Assembly (NCBI GenBank): GCA_013298545.1
Contig: JAAFIA010000024.1
Location: 861-52,475 of the forward strand
Direction: 5' to 3'
DNA: 51,615 nt
DNA from: Bacteroidota bacterium
GTDB taxonomy: Bacteria > Bacteroidota > Bacteroidia > Palsa-965
The position numbers and the translations under genes are program-made. Shown here piece after piece: positions 16,412-26,360 of the stretch. How positions within the stretch are numbered: the first letter of the stretch is position 1; each line of letters begins with the position of its first letter. The notes beneath the pieces are model-generated. The model did no database searches and was not told the origin of the DNA. It saw only the letters and a program-made list of their open reading frames with translations.

Positions 16412-16431
16412 GAAATAAGGTTGTCTTAAAA

Positions 16432-19083
16432 TTAGCGGGCTACTTTTTGTGAATAAATTTTATCGCCATGCTGAATGCGTACAATATAAACACCTTCTGC
16501 TTCTGGCATAGGCAACTGGATGCGTTCTGAAGATACGTTCATGGTTGAAACATAAACTTCGCGACCCAGCATGTCGAGCATCGATACTTGCACTTCAGTT
16601 ACATCGTTGTAATTGAATTCAACAACCACATTCGGACTCAACGCATAAATTTTAGGCGCGCCAGCAAGATTGGCAGATGCCGTACGTTGCTCAAACGGAC
16701 AAACCGTACTACCATCAGCAAGACGAGTAAGTTGATCGAAATGAACAACAAAGTTTTTCTCTTCTTGACTATCTGTTACCTCAAACAGATAATCTGGATG
16801 TTGTTTCAAATCAACAAACGTTCCATTGCTCAAATCTTCGAGATAAACACAAGCATAAGCTGAGAATAAATTCAATCCACCAAAATTGAGTTTAAACTGC
16901 CCAACCGTATTCGGTGTAATGAGTAAAGGAATGCTTTGACTTTCGGCCAATTGATTGCGTCCATTGTAAAACAATTCTTTATCATCTGTAGATAACGTAC
17001 GCATGTATGGTGCAAACTCGCTCGGCGATGGCAAAGCCGTTAAATCATACACATCTTTATCATCCGTAGAAACATCACTGAATGCGATCACATTCTCAGC
17101 ACCAAAAGGCTGTCCATCTATCCGTGATAGACGCACATTCACCACATTGTTTGTAGCTGGTATGCGAACAAATGTGGTAGAAGTATTGGTCTTATCCGTT
17201 TCGTCAAATGTAACAGATCCAGAACCTGTTGCTTCAACCAAAAATCCTTGTGTCGAATTGATAACACCACCCGAACCACTCAATTTTCCTGTTCCAATGT
17301 TGGTGTTACCATTCCATGTCGCGTAATTGCTGATGGATTCATCGAGAATATAAAACACGTTATTGACATTGCTGCGGTTCAAGTTGCTAAACAAAACCTG
17401 CGACATATATGGATTACCAATCAAGGTAAAACCAGAAGGACAAGAAGATGTAATTGATCCAGTTGTTGGTCTGCCACGCGTATCAATTGACAAGCCATTA
17501 AATTGTGTCATGTCATCAGCCAGCCAAGTTTGGTAACCACGACCTTGAACCAAGGTTGTGCTGACCGATGTTACATTGGTAGTAACCGAACCACTCATTG
17601 TTCGCACCGAAAAGAAAATCGGGCAACAGGCGTTTCCATCAGCACCACCAACACCACTCATGTACATTTCATTGTCCCAATCCGTTAATGCGGCAGAGAT
17701 TACCGGACTACTGAAATACGACCAGTAAGGAGTAGATGTATTGGGTGGTGCTGCACTAATAAAACGTTGACAAACGTATGCTGTACCACTCAACGAGCCA
17801 CCTGTAATGGTTCCTATACGACCCGTTTCCGTAGCACTCGATAAAAATGTAAATTCTTGAGAAGGTACGCTAAAATTGCCTGCCGTTAAGGTTAGTGTGC
17901 CATGGCAGCGATTGAAAGCCGCATTCGTAACCCCGTTGATGTTGTTAATTTCAACATTGCCCCAATCGGTAAAAATTGTTCCACCCATGGTTTGCGCCAC
18001 AGCACCTTCAAACGAAACATTGCCCGAAGTTGTCGTATTGCCACCTTGCCCGTTCCATTGTGCCCCGCGCTGGCGATAAACAAACCCATTGGGATCAAGT
18101 ACGCAAAAGTTAATGGTGGTTGTTCCGTTTACGATCACATCACGCATCAAACGGATGGTATCGTTCCCATTACTCAGATTGACATTGTTAAAAATCTCAC
18201 TACCACTTGTACGGCTAATTCGCTGCAAATCGGAACCATTAAATTCTACTGTGGCCAAACCATTAACATTGGTATTGGCGTTGTTTGTCCAGTTTCCACC
18301 AACAAAAATATCGTTATTACCTGCATTAAAAATCACACCGGCATTGAGTGTTAGATTACCCAGAACGGTTAGCGGACTTGTAATGTATTTATTGTGCGTT
18401 CCGGCAGCATTGATGTTCAGGTTGTAATAGGTTGCATTGGTTGTTTTAATTGTATTGTAGGTATTGAGGTAATATGTAAATGTATTTGGTGCAGCCGAAG
18501 CATCAATCGTCCCAGCAGCAGAAACATTATTTGCAACACGCATGGAAGCATTTGCAGCGTTAACCCAAACAGAACCCGCATACATCGTTATACTTCCTCC
18601 CCACAATGTAATATCGCCATTGTTAGTTAACGTACGGTTTGCAGCTACTGTGATGTAATTATTCTTATTTACCACAACGCCAGGGGCAATTGTGTAATTG
18701 ACATAAAAAATCCAATTGCCGCCAGCACTGATGGGCAGTGTTCCGCTCATGGTGCCAACGGCTTGAAAATAAATACCACCAAGGCCCGTCATATTTCCAT
18801 TGTGCGTAAAATTGCCATGGACATAAACCGGAAAATTGGCATTCGCGAAAACAGCCGTTGCGTTAATCAAAATAGAACGCATGACACCTGTTGTCGCTTG
18901 TGTTACCGTATGACCAGCAGAAATAATCACATCGTCATCGCTGTCAGGAATACCATCCGCATCAATACCAACAACACTCCAAGTTCCTGCATTGTGGAAA
19001 CTTCCTGTTGCCAAAGAAGTAAAAGTAGCTGCACGCGAGGTAAATGCTGCTAATAAAAATGCCAGTAGGGTAATTTTTTTCAT
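16432..19083 (-). CDS. Large surface protein with beta-helix-like repeats and T9SS type A sorting domain
   Basis: The 883-residue precursor has a signal peptide (MKKITLLAFLLAAFTSRA). An N-terminal region (FHNAGTWSVVGIDADGIP) then leads into Asn/Thr/Gly-rich strands such as NLTLNAGVIFNAGNNDIFVGG, suggestive of a right-handed beta-helix. The middle contains a hydrophilic region with STQGFLVEATGSGSVTF, and the last ~70 residues form a T9SS sorting domain (VQVSMLDMLGREVYV, ERIQLPMPEAEGVYIVRIQ, KIYSQKVAR). It is secreted and probably cell-surface attached. There is no catalytic motif; it may be an adhesin or matrix protein. It heads an operon with the exosortase substrate and XrtF, so two surface-anchoring routes are encoded together. 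A good promoter lies at 19112-19140. Confidence 0.85.
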   Translation of the reverse strand: MKKITLLAFLLAAFTSRAATFTSLATGSFHNAGTWSVVGIDADGIPDSDDDVIISAGHTVTQATTGVMRSILINATAVFANANFPVYVHGNFTHNGNMTGLGGIYFQAVGTMSGTLPISAGGNWIFYVNYTIAPGVVVNKNNYITVAANRTLTNNGDITLWGGSITMYAGSVWVNAANASMRVANNVSAAGTIDASAAPNTFTYYLNTYNTIKTTNATYYNLNINAAGTHNKYITSPLTVLGNLTLNAGVIFNAGNNDIFVGGNWTNNANTNVNGLATVEFNGSDLQRISRTSGSEIFNNVNLSNGNDTIRLMRDVIVNGTTTINFCVLDPNGFVYRQRGAQWNGQGGNTTTSGNVSFEGAVAQTMGGTIFTDWGNVEINNINGVTNAAFNRCHGTLTLTAGNFSVPSQEFTFLSSATETGRIGTITGGSLSGTAYVCQRFISAAPPNTSTPYWSYFSSPVISAALTDWDNEMYMSGVGGADGNACCPIFFSVRTMSGSVTTNVTSVSTTLVQGRGYQTWLADDMTQFNGLSIDTRGRPTTGSITSSCPSGFTLIGNPYMSQVLFSNLNRSNVNNVFYILDESISNYATWNGNTNIGTGKLSGSGGVINSTQGFLVEATGSGSVTFDETDKTNTSTTFVRIPATNNVVNVRLSRIDGQPFGAENVIAFSDVSTDDKDVYDLTALPSPSEFAPYMRTLSTDDKELFYNGRNQLAESQSIPLLITPNTVGQFKLNFGGLNLFSAYACVYLEDLSNGTFVDLKQHPDYLFEVTDSQEEKNFVVHFDQLTRLADGSTVCPFEQRTASANLAGAPKIYALSPNVVVEFNYNDVTEVQVSMLDMLGREVYVSTMNVSSERIQLPMPEAEGVYIVRIQHGDKIYSQKVAR

Positions 19084-19111
19084 GTTTTGAGGTCTGGTTT
19101 ACACCTTGTTA

Positions 19112-19140
19112 CAAAGGTAAATAATTCTATGTTGCTGCAA
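19112..19140 (-). promoter_or_regulatory. Promoter of the T9SS protein / XrtF operon
   Basis: On the minus strand TTG (19138-19140), an 18-base spacer and TACCTTTG (19112-19119) match the Bacteroidota consensus. The inferred leader to the ATG at 19083 is about 22 bases. On the plus strand a weaker TTG-N22-TAATTTAG at 19132-19164 could serve the Wzc-like gene, so the two large operons would diverge from overlapping promoters. Confidence 0.55.
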
Positions 19141-19176
19141 CACCATTCATTTTTAATAATTTAGGGCCGAATTCGT

Positions 19177-21621
19177 ATGAAAGACACCACCCGCCAAAAC
19201 GCCTCATTCTCCGTGAATGACCTTCAGAAATTCTTACCCCTTGTACGAAAGAACTGGTGGATCGTTGCACTTTTCGCATTAGTTTCTGTTGCCTTAGGTT
19301 GGTTTTATGTCTTTAAACTCGATAAAATCTACGCAGCTAGCACACAACTCTTGCTCAAATCGAACGATCAGTACAATAACCAAAGTCTGATTACCGAAAA
19401 TAGTGGTGGCTTTTATGGTGCTTCTTACAAAACGTATATCGACAATTCCAACGAAACACGCGTTATTCGTTCGCAGGATTTGATCGAAAAGGCTTTGCGC
19501 CGCTTAGACTTCGATGTCTCGTATTTTTTGGTTGGACGCATCCGAACGACAGAGGTTTATGAAGGTGTGCCTTTCTCTGTTGAAATTTTAGCCATGGACG
19601 ATCAGTTGTACGAACAACGGATGAAAGTGCGCTTTATCGACAATACGCAATTTGAAATTACCTACACACTCGAAGATAAACCCGTTGTCATTAAAGGCAA
19701 ATTCAACGAAACCTGCGGCGATACACACGCTAGTTTAATTGTCCATCAGAAAAAAGCTTTCATGCAAGGCAAACAAAGTGGTCAGGAATTTGGTAGCTAC
19801 CTCATTCAACCGCACCGCATGCAAGATTTGACGAAAAATTTCTTGGCGCGTTTAAAAGTTGAAAACCCCGAATATACCAATGTTTTGAAAATGACCATCG
19901 AAGATGTCATCCCGCGCAGAGCGGTGCGTTTTCTCGATACACTTTCACAAGTTTACATCGACAATTCACTCAAATCGCGGCTCGAAGTAAATAAGAATAC
20001 CTTGTTCTACATCGACCGCCAAATGGAAGAAGTAGCCAACTTCCTCGATAATATTGAAGATACCTTGCAACGCTACCGCGAAATCAATTCGGTCATTGAT
20101 CTCGAAAAACAAGGCTCAGAATATTTCAATCAACTCAGCCAGTTTGAAACCTACAAACGCAACCTCATGCTCCAGCAATTATCGCTCGATGATCTGGAAA
20201 AATATGTGATCGAAGACCGCGATCCGGCTTTCCTCCCACCCTCTGCCTATCAGCTCGAAGACGATCAGTTTCAAATCAAAACACTTTCTGATCTCTACAA
20301 CAAACAACTGCAACTGAACGAACTCCTCACCAAAGCAACGGCAGATAACTTCGCGGTGAAAGATTTAAAAAATCAAATCGAATCAACCAAACGCGACATT
20401 CTTGTTTACATCAAAAATTCCCGTGTCGCCATTCGCGAAAAAATTAAAGGTGTTGATGAACAAATTGGTTATTACGATAGTCAACTGCATTTTCTCCCCG
20501 TAAAACAGCGCGGCTTACTCAATATTATGCGCAAACAAAAGGTCAACGAAGACATGTATCTTTTCCTTTTGCAGAAACGTGCCAATACCATCATTGCCCG
20601 CGCAACCATTGTACCTGAAACAAAAATCATTGAAAAGTCAAGACCTATTGGCATCGTCAGCCCCAACGAAAGCAAACTGATTTGGACCTTTTTAGGTGTT
20701 GGTATTATTCTCTCTTTGTTCATTGTCTTGATTCGTATTTTCTTCTACAACCGTTTAGAAACTTACGAAGAACTCAAAGCCTCTACCAGTCTTCCTATTT
20801 TGGGCGATGTGGTTTTCAACAAAGACTTGAAAGAATTGACCATTGCTGTTGAGCACGATCCCAAATCGCCGCTTGCCGAGTCGTTTCGAACCATTCGTAC
20901 CAACCTGCAATACATGGCAACTGGCGAAGGCGCACAAACAATCGTTGTTACATCAAATAATCCTGGCGAAGGGAAAACCTTCTGCTCGCTCAACCTCGCT
21001 ACGGCCATTGCAAAAGCCGGACGCAAAGTTGTGCTACTCGAACTCGATTTGCACAAGCCACGCGTTCACAAAGGCTTGAATCAAGAATCTGATAAAGGAA
21101 TTAGCACATACATCATTGGCAAGCACAAAGCCGACGAAATCATCATGCCTTCTGCTATCGAAAATTTGGATGTTATTCTTGCCGGACCAATTCCACCCAA
21201 TCCGTCAGAACTCATCATGACCAAACCGATGGCCGAACTGATTGAGTACTGCAAAAAACATTACGAGTATGTGATCATCGATACGCCGCCCGTTGGATTG
21301 ATTTCCGATGCGTTGGTATTGATGAAAATGGCGACCATTTTATTGTTTGTCCTCAACACACGCTTTGCCTACCGCAGCGCGCTCGACAATGCACACGATA
21401 TTGTTGCAATGAATCCAAACTTGCACTTCGGATTCATTCTCAACGGCGTCAAACGCCGCAAATCGAAATACTATTACAACCGTTACGGCTATGGCTACGG
21501 AAGTTATGGTGGTGGCTACGGAAGCTACGGCGGTTATGGTGGTTATGGCAATTACGGCTATGGCAGTGGTCCTGCAAAACGCATCCGCACCATCGGCTCA
21601 CGCAAAAAATCTGACAATTAA
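19177..21621 (+). CDS. wzc: Wzc-type polysaccharide co-polymerase and BY-kinase
   Basis: The 814-residue protein has a Wzz-like region bounded by two membrane helices (about 28-50 and 503-522) with a periplasmic coiled-coil part. A cytoplasmic BY-kinase domain follows: Walker A NNPGEGKTF with GEGKT at 597-601, Walker A' LLELDLHKPRV, and Walker B YVIIDTPPVGL. The C-terminus is a Gly/Tyr tail (for example GYGSYGGGYGSYGGYGGYG, 13 tyrosines within about 35 residues), the cluster expected for autophosphorylation. It controls length and export of a polysaccharide at the inner membrane. It heads the plus-strand cluster and is followed after nine bases by the ABC permease. A Wza-type outer-membrane pore was not seen in the window. 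BY-kinases usually accompany Wzy pathways, so pairing with an ABC exporter is a little unusual. Confidence 0.92.
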   Translation: MKDTTRQNASFSVNDLQKFLPLVRKNWWIVALFALVSVALGWFYVFKLDKIYAASTQLLLKSNDQYNNQSLITENSGGFYGASYKTYIDNSNETRVIRSQDLIEKALRRLDFDVSYFLVGRIRTTEVYEGVPFSVEILAMDDQLYEQRMKVRFIDNTQFEITYTLEDKPVVIKGKFNETCGDTHASLIVHQKKAFMQGKQSGQEFGSYLIQPHRMQDLTKNFLARLKVENPEYTNVLKMTIEDVIPRRAVRFLDTLSQVYIDNSLKSRLEVNKNTLFYIDRQMEEVANFLDNIEDTLQRYREINSVIDLEKQGSEYFNQLSQFETYKRNLMLQQLSLDDLEKYVIEDRDPAFLPPSAYQLEDDQFQIKTLSDLYNKQLQLNELLTKATADNFAVKDLKNQIESTKRDILVYIKNSRVAIREKIKGVDEQIGYYDSQLHFLPVKQRGLLNIMRKQKVNEDMYLFLLQKRANTIIARATIVPETKIIEKSRPIGIVSPNESKLIWTFLGVGIILSLFIVLIRIFFYNRLETYEELKASTSLPILGDVVFNKDLKELTIAVEHDPKSPLAESFRTIRTNLQYMATGEGAQTIVVTSNNPGEGKTFCSLNLATAIAKAGRKVVLLELDLHKPRVHKGLNQESDKGISTYIIGKHKADEIIMPSAIENLDVILAGPIPPNPSELIMTKPMAELIEYCKKHYEYVIIDTPPVGLISDALVLMKMATILLFVLNTRFAYRSALDNAHDIVAMNPNLHFGFILNGVKRRKSKYYYNRYGYGYGSYGGGYGSYGGYGGYGNYGYGSGPAKRIRTIGSRKKSDN

Positions 21622-21630
21622 TTCCTGCGT

Positions 21631-22473
21631 ATGTCTAAAAACGACGAATACTGGGATATCGAAATTGGCCCCAAACCGCGCCTGTTCTCACTCGGACTAC
21701 GCGAGGTTTGGAACTACCGCGATTTACTATTGCTACTTGTGCGCCGCGATGTGGTGGCCATGTACAAACAAACCATTCTTGGCCCAATTTGGTTTTTCAT
21801 TCAACCACTATTAACAACCGTCGTTTTTACACTCATCTTCGGAAATCTGGCCAAACTTTCTACCAACGGAATTCCGCCTTTTCTCTTTTATTTAAGTGGG
21901 CAAATTCTCTGGTTATTTTTTGCAGAGAATGTGCAGAAAACTTCAGGCACATTTGTGGGGAATGCAACACTTTTCGGAAAAGTTTATTTCCCCCGTTTGG
22001 TTGTGCCAATGGCTGCCATTGCTGCTGGATCGCTGAAACTAGTCATTCAATTTCTGGTGTTTATCGTAGCCTTATTTATTTACGGGTATGCCAGCTATAT
22101 CAATTGGACAGCAGCACTCTTTCCGCTATGGATTATCATTGCTGGTATGATTGCGTTAGGCGCTGGAATTTTAATTTCTTCGCTCACCACACGTTACCGC
22201 GATCTGATGTTTTTGGTTGGTGTTGGTTTGCAATTGCTCATGTACGTTTCGCCTGTGATTTGGCCACTCTCACAAACATCGGGCTGGAGCAAATACCTCT
22301 TGCTATCTAATCCGATGACACCATTAATTGAAGCATTCCGATTTGGATTTACAGGTCAAGGAGTTTTCAATTGGCTCTACCTCGCTTACAGCTTTGCATT
22401 CGGATTCTTGCTTCTAATCGCCGCCATGTGGAATTTCCAACGTGTCGAAAAACGTTTTATGGACACCGTCTGA
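21631..22473 (+). CDS. wzm: ABC-2 type polysaccharide export permease (Wzm/TagG-like)
   Basis: The 280-residue inner-membrane protein has about six helices. It has the family start (EVWNYRDLLLLLVRRDVVAMYKQTILGPIWFFIQPL) split over the first helix, and later GILISSLTTRYRDLMFLVGVG and LLMYVSPVIWPLS. These are standard landmarks of O-antigen/teichoic acid ABC exporters. It pairs with the ATPase whose start is four bases after its stop codon, and would move a lipid-linked polysaccharide or glycolipid to the periplasm. Confidence 0.93.
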   Translation: MSKNDEYWDIEIGPKPRLFSLGLREVWNYRDLLLLLVRRDVVAMYKQTILGPIWFFIQPLLTTVVFTLIFGNLAKLSTNGIPPFLFYLSGQILWLFFAENVQKTSGTFVGNATLFGKVYFPRLVVPMAAIAAGSLKLVIQFLVFIVALFIYGYASYINWTAALFPLWIIIAGMIALGAGILISSLTTRYRDLMFLVGVGLQLLMYVSPVIWPLSQTSGWSKYLLLSNPMTPLIEAFRFGFTGQGVFNWLYLAYSFAFGFLLLIAAMWNFQRVEKRFMDTV

Positions 22474-22477
22474 TCGT

Positions 22478-23770
22478 ATGGCAAAAACGGTGATACAAGT
22501 CGAACAAGTTGGCAAACTTTACCGCCTCGGTCAAGTTGGTGCGGGCACACTCGCGCAAGACATGAGCCGCATGATTGCGCGTATGCGTGGACAAGAAGAT
22601 CCAACCCTCAAACTCGGCGAAACAAACGACCGAACCGCAAAAAGTAATTCCGATTATGCTTGGGCCTTGCGCGATGTTTCGTTCGAGGTGAAAGAAGGCG
22701 AAGTATTGGGCATTGTGGGAAGAAACGGCGCAGGAAAATCGACACTCTTGAAATTATTATCGCGCGTTACCTTGCCCACCGAAGGAAACATCCGTATGCG
22801 TGGACGCATGGCTTCGCTGCTCGAAGTTGGAACGGGTTTTCATCCCGAATTAACAGGCCGCGAAAATGTGTTTTTGAATGGCGCCATCATGGGTATGCGC
22901 AAATACGAAATTAAAAAACTGTTTGACGAAATAGTTGATTTTGCTGGCGTAGAGCGTTACATCGACACTCCGGTAAAACGTTATTCGAGCGGAATGTATG
23001 TGCGGTTAGCTTTTGCGGTTGCGGCACACCTCAGTCCCGAAATCATGATTATAGATGAAGTGCTTGCTGTGGGCGATGCCGAATTTCAACGCAAGTGCTT
23101 GGGCAAAATGGAAGACGCTGCCGGGAATGGCCGCACCGTTTTGTTTGTGAGCCACAACATGGCGGCAGTACGCAGACTTTGCCAACGCAGTTTACTGTTA
23201 GAAAAAGGTGGTTTACGCATGGAAGGGCCAACGGGCGATGTGGTGAATGAATACTTACGTGGTGGCGCAGCAACTGGTACGTTCGGCATCATTCCCGATG
23301 CGTATCCGCGCAATAGTTACAACAAAGACTGCATTCGCCTCACATCCATTCACGCATACAATCAGGAAGCCGCTTCTACAACGGTATTCAAATACCACGA
23401 AGCTTTAAAATTGGTGATTGATGCCGATGTGCTGAAACCCTGCGATGATGTGGTACTCAACATTTCGCTGATGAACGATAACGACGAACGCTTGTCGCTC
23501 ACCAGTACGATGGATCGGCAAGAAAATCAAAAAATTTCGGTGCAGCCCGGACGCATACGTTTTGAAGCCATTTTAGAACAACGTTTATTGCCAGGCATCT
23601 ATACGGTTTGCGTGGACATCATGAACGATAAAGGCTATGCTTACGACAGTGTACAAGGATTTGGACAAGTCTCGGTAGAAAGTTTTGGCGAACATGGCGA
23701 AAAATATCCGTGGGCACGACCGATTGGTTGGGTAAACATTCCGGCCACAATAAACGTACAAATGCTTTGA
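22478..23770 (+). CDS. wzt: ABC polysaccharide export ATPase with C-terminal Wzt-like domain
   Basis: The protein has about 430 residues. The nucleotide-binding domain has Walker A GRNGAGKSTLLK, signature YSSGMYVRLAFAVAA, Walker B EIMIIDEVLAVGD and H-loop VSHNM. After residue ~270 comes an extra beta-rich domain (LKLVIDADVLKPCDDVVLNI, GIYTVCVDIMND) like the Wzt C-terminal domain. In ABC O-antigen systems that domain recognises the chain terminus, for example a methylated or phosphorylated end. The cluster encodes several methyltransferases that could supply such a cap. The ATG at 22478 (MAKTVIQVEQVGK) is chosen over an upstream GTG inside the permease gene. Confidence 0.93.
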   Translation: MAKTVIQVEQVGKLYRLGQVGAGTLAQDMSRMIARMRGQEDPTLKLGETNDRTAKSNSDYAWALRDVSFEVKEGEVLGIVGRNGAGKSTLLKLLSRVTLPTEGNIRMRGRMASLLEVGTGFHPELTGRENVFLNGAIMGMRKYEIKKLFDEIVDFAGVERYIDTPVKRYSSGMYVRLAFAVAAHLSPEIMIIDEVLAVGDAEFQRKCLGKMEDAAGNGRTVLFVSHNMAAVRRLCQRSLLLEKGGLRMEGPTGDVVNEYLRGGAATGTFGIIPDAYPRNSYNKDCIRLTSIHAYNQEAASTTVFKYHEALKLVIDADVLKPCDDVVLNISLMNDNDERLSLTSTMDRQENQKISVQPGRIRFEAILEQRLLPGIYTVCVDIMNDKGYAYDSVQGFGQVSVESFGEHGEKYPWARPIGWVNIPATINVQML

Positions 23771-23783
23771 TTAAAAATTAGAC

Positions 23784-24758
23784 ATGGAAATTCAAGGAAA
23801 AAAAATTCTCGTGATTGGTGGCGCTGGTTTCATCGGCGCATTTGTAGTAGCCGAATTGCTGCGCGAAGGTGCTAGCGAAGTTATTGTTTATGACAATTTT
23901 GCCCGCGGAAAAATGGATAATTTAACAGCATCGTTGCAAGACCCGCGTTGCACCATCTTCCCACTCGGTGGCGATGTGCGCGAAACCGATATTCTCGATG
24001 CAGCCATACAAGGTGTGGATTATGTTTTTCACCTCGCCGCCATGTGGCTCTTGCATTGCAAAGATTTTCCGCGTACAGCATTTGATGTCAATGTTGCGGG
24101 AACATTCAATGTGCTCGAAGCCTGTGTCAAACACAAAGTCAAAAAATTAATTTACTCTTCTTCTGCTTCGGTTTATGGCGATGCCGTGGAAGTGCCCATG
24201 ACTGAAAATCATCCCTTCAACAACAAAAACTTTTACGGTTCAACCAAAATTTCGGGCGAAGCCATGTGTACAGCCTTCAACGATCGCTACGGCCTTGCCG
24301 TGATTGGTTTGCGCTACATGAATGTGTATGGTCCTGGGCAAGACCAACATGCTGTGTATAGCGGCGTTGTTCCAATCATGCTCAATAAAATTGATGCCAA
24401 CGAAGCGCCAACCATCAACGGCGACGGCACACAAGCTTACGATTTTATTTATGTCGAAGATGTTGCACGCGCAAACGTTGCCGCACTCAAAAGCAATACC
24501 ACATTTGGCTATTACAACGTTGGAACAGGCGTACAAACGACCATCAAAACCTTGTGCGATACCATTCTCAAATTAAAAAATTCGTCGCTCACAGTAACGT
24601 ATGTTCCCTATAGTGCCGATGATGCACGCGCACTCGTCAAAAACCGAATTGGTTCTACCGAAAAAGGCGAACAAGAAATCGCATTCCGTTACCAATATTC
24701 GTTAGAACAAGGGCTGCAACGCCTCATCGATTGGCGCGACGCCCATAAAAACAGTTGA
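23784..24758 (+). CDS. NAD-dependent epimerase/dehydratase (extended SDR)
   Basis: The 324-residue protein has the Rossmann motif GGAGFIGAFVVAELL and the acidic loop VYDNFARGKMDNL. The catalytic residues lie in SSSASVYGDA and YGSTK (Tyr-x-x-x-Lys), with RYMNVYGPGQ further on, all typical of UDP-sugar 4-epimerases and dehydratases. It probably converts an NDP-sugar for the surface polysaccharide. The exact sugar cannot be told from the sequence. It lies 13 bases after wzt and 26 bases before the MBOAT gene. Confidence 0.88.
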   Translation: MEIQGKKILVIGGAGFIGAFVVAELLREGASEVIVYDNFARGKMDNLTASLQDPRCTIFPLGGDVRETDILDAAIQGVDYVFHLAAMWLLHCKDFPRTAFDVNVAGTFNVLEACVKHKVKKLIYSSSASVYGDAVEVPMTENHPFNNKNFYGSTKISGEAMCTAFNDRYGLAVIGLRYMNVYGPGQDQHAVYSGVVPIMLNKIDANEAPTINGDGTQAYDFIYVEDVARANVAALKSNTTFGYYNVGTGVQTTIKTLCDTILKLKNSSLTVTYVPYSADDARALVKNRIGSTEKGEQEIAFRYQYSLEQGLQRLIDWRDAHKNS

Positions 24759-24784
24759 TTTACCGAACTCCGAAGCACGTTTAG

Positions 24785-26281
24785 ATGCTATTCAACTCGT
24801 TTAACTTCCTGATTTTTTTTCCGATCGTAACCGGATTGTACTTTCTGTTGCCGCATCGGTTCAGGTGGTTTATGTTGTTGGCTGCAAGTTGCATCTTCTA
24901 CATGTTCTTCATTCCAGAGTATATCCTGATTCTCATTTTCACCATTGTCATTGATTATTACGCTGGAATTTACATTGCCAAAACACAAGACCCCAAACAC
25001 CGCAAACGATGGCTCATTGCTAGTTTGATTGCCAATATCGGTGTGTTGGCTATTTTCAAATATTACAATTTTTTCAATGCCAACCTCGAAGCTGCCGCAC
25101 ATGCCATTGGCTGGACGTATGGCATTCCGGCACTAAAAATCGTTCTCCCAATTGGCCTTTCGTTTCATACGTTTCAGGCCATGAGTTATACCATCGAAGT
25201 GTATCGTGGCAATCAAAAAGCGGAGAAGCATTTTGGTATTTATGCGTTGTATGTCATGTATTACCCGCAACTCGTAGCCGGACCAATTGAACGCCCGCAA
25301 AATGTCTTGCACCAGTTTCACGAAGATCATAAGTACGATTATAAAAATTTCACTGATGGCCTGAAACTCATGGCTTGGGGACTTTTCAAAAAAGTAGTGA
25401 TTGCTGATCGTTTAGCCGTTTTTGTCAATCAAGTATTTGATCATCCAGAGAGTTTTCCTGGTGTTTCGATGTTGATTGCCGCTGTATTTTTTTCGTTTCA
25501 GATTTACTGCGATTTTTCGGGCTACTCCGATATTGCTCTGGGCGCATCACAGACCATGGGTATCAAGCTCATGAAAAATTTCGATCGTCCGTATTTTTCC
25601 AAAACCATTTCTGAGTTTTGGAAACGCTGGCACATCTCGCTTTCTACTTGGTTTAAAGATTACCTCTACATTCCGCTTGGCGGCAATCGCGTGAGTAAAG
25701 CAAAAATCTACCGCAATTTATTTCTCACGTTTTTGATTTCGGGATTTTGGCACGGTGCCAACTGGACCTTTATCATTTGGGGCGGTTTGCATGGTTTGTA
25801 TTTGACCTTGGGTATGGCCACAGAAAAAATACGTGCACGCGCACGACGCGCGCTTGGTTTTGAAAAATGGCCACGTCTCAATAAATTTATTCAAGCTGTG
25901 ACAGTATTTGTACTCGTTACCATTGCTTGGATTTTCTTTCGTGCCAAATCGTTTGATGTGGCTTGGTATATGATTAAAAACATTGTTATTGGTGTGCCCG
26001 ATTATTTTGTAAGTGCGCTTACCAATCCATCCTTTCTCTGGTTAGAACCCTTACTCCTACTCCGCGATCAACGGGTGGTGATTCCTGAATTTGGTTTGAT
26101 TGTGGTATTTTTACTGCTCATGGAATCCGTTCACTGGATTCAGCGCGGAGGCAGTGCGCGGGCGTGGCTCGAGCATAAACCGTTTGCTTTTCGTTGGGTC
26201 GCATACCTTGGTTTGGTAGCCCTTTTACTGTTCTTCGGCGTGTATCACGATAAGGCCGAATTTATTTATTTCCAATTCTAA
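24785..26281 (+). CDS. MBOAT-family O-acyltransferase (AlgI-like)
   Basis: The 498-residue polytopic membrane protein has the AlgI/DltB landmarks: YPQLVAGPIERPQNVLHQF, HISLSTWFKDYLYIPLGGNR, and the catalytic histidine His323 in SGFWHGANWTFIIWGGLHG. These proteins pass acyl (often acetyl) groups across the membrane to a periplasmic partner for polysaccharide O-acylation. The expected SGNH partner is encoded at 28618, but a restriction-modification pair now separates the two. This is strong evidence that the polymer is O-acetylated. Confidence 0.92.
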   Translation: MLFNSFNFLIFFPIVTGLYFLLPHRFRWFMLLAASCIFYMFFIPEYILILIFTIVIDYYAGIYIAKTQDPKHRKRWLIASLIANIGVLAIFKYYNFFNANLEAAAHAIGWTYGIPALKIVLPIGLSFHTFQAMSYTIEVYRGNQKAEKHFGIYALYVMYYPQLVAGPIERPQNVLHQFHEDHKYDYKNFTDGLKLMAWGLFKKVVIADRLAVFVNQVFDHPESFPGVSMLIAAVFFSFQIYCDFSGYSDIALGASQTMGIKLMKNFDRPYFSKTISEFWKRWHISLSTWFKDYLYIPLGGNRVSKAKIYRNLFLTFLISGFWHGANWTFIIWGGLHGLYLTLGMATEKIRARARRALGFEKWPRLNKFIQAVTVFVLVTIAWIFFRAKSFDVAWYMIKNIVIGVPDYFVSALTNPSFLWLEPLLLLRDQRVVIPEFGLIVVFLLLMESVHWIQRGGSARAWLEHKPFAFRWVAYLGLVALLLFFGVYHDKAEFIYFQF

Positions 26282-26360
26282 ACATCTGCACCCTAATTGA
26301 TGTATGAAGCAATCATTTAAAAAAACGTAAATTAGCAACATCTAAACACCAGTATCACGG

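Noticed and set aside
16588-19053. Many plus-strand frames opposite the large T9SS protein
   Set aside because: They mirror the Asn/Thr-rich repeats of the real gene and show Ile/Thr/Arg-rich, low-complexity translations.
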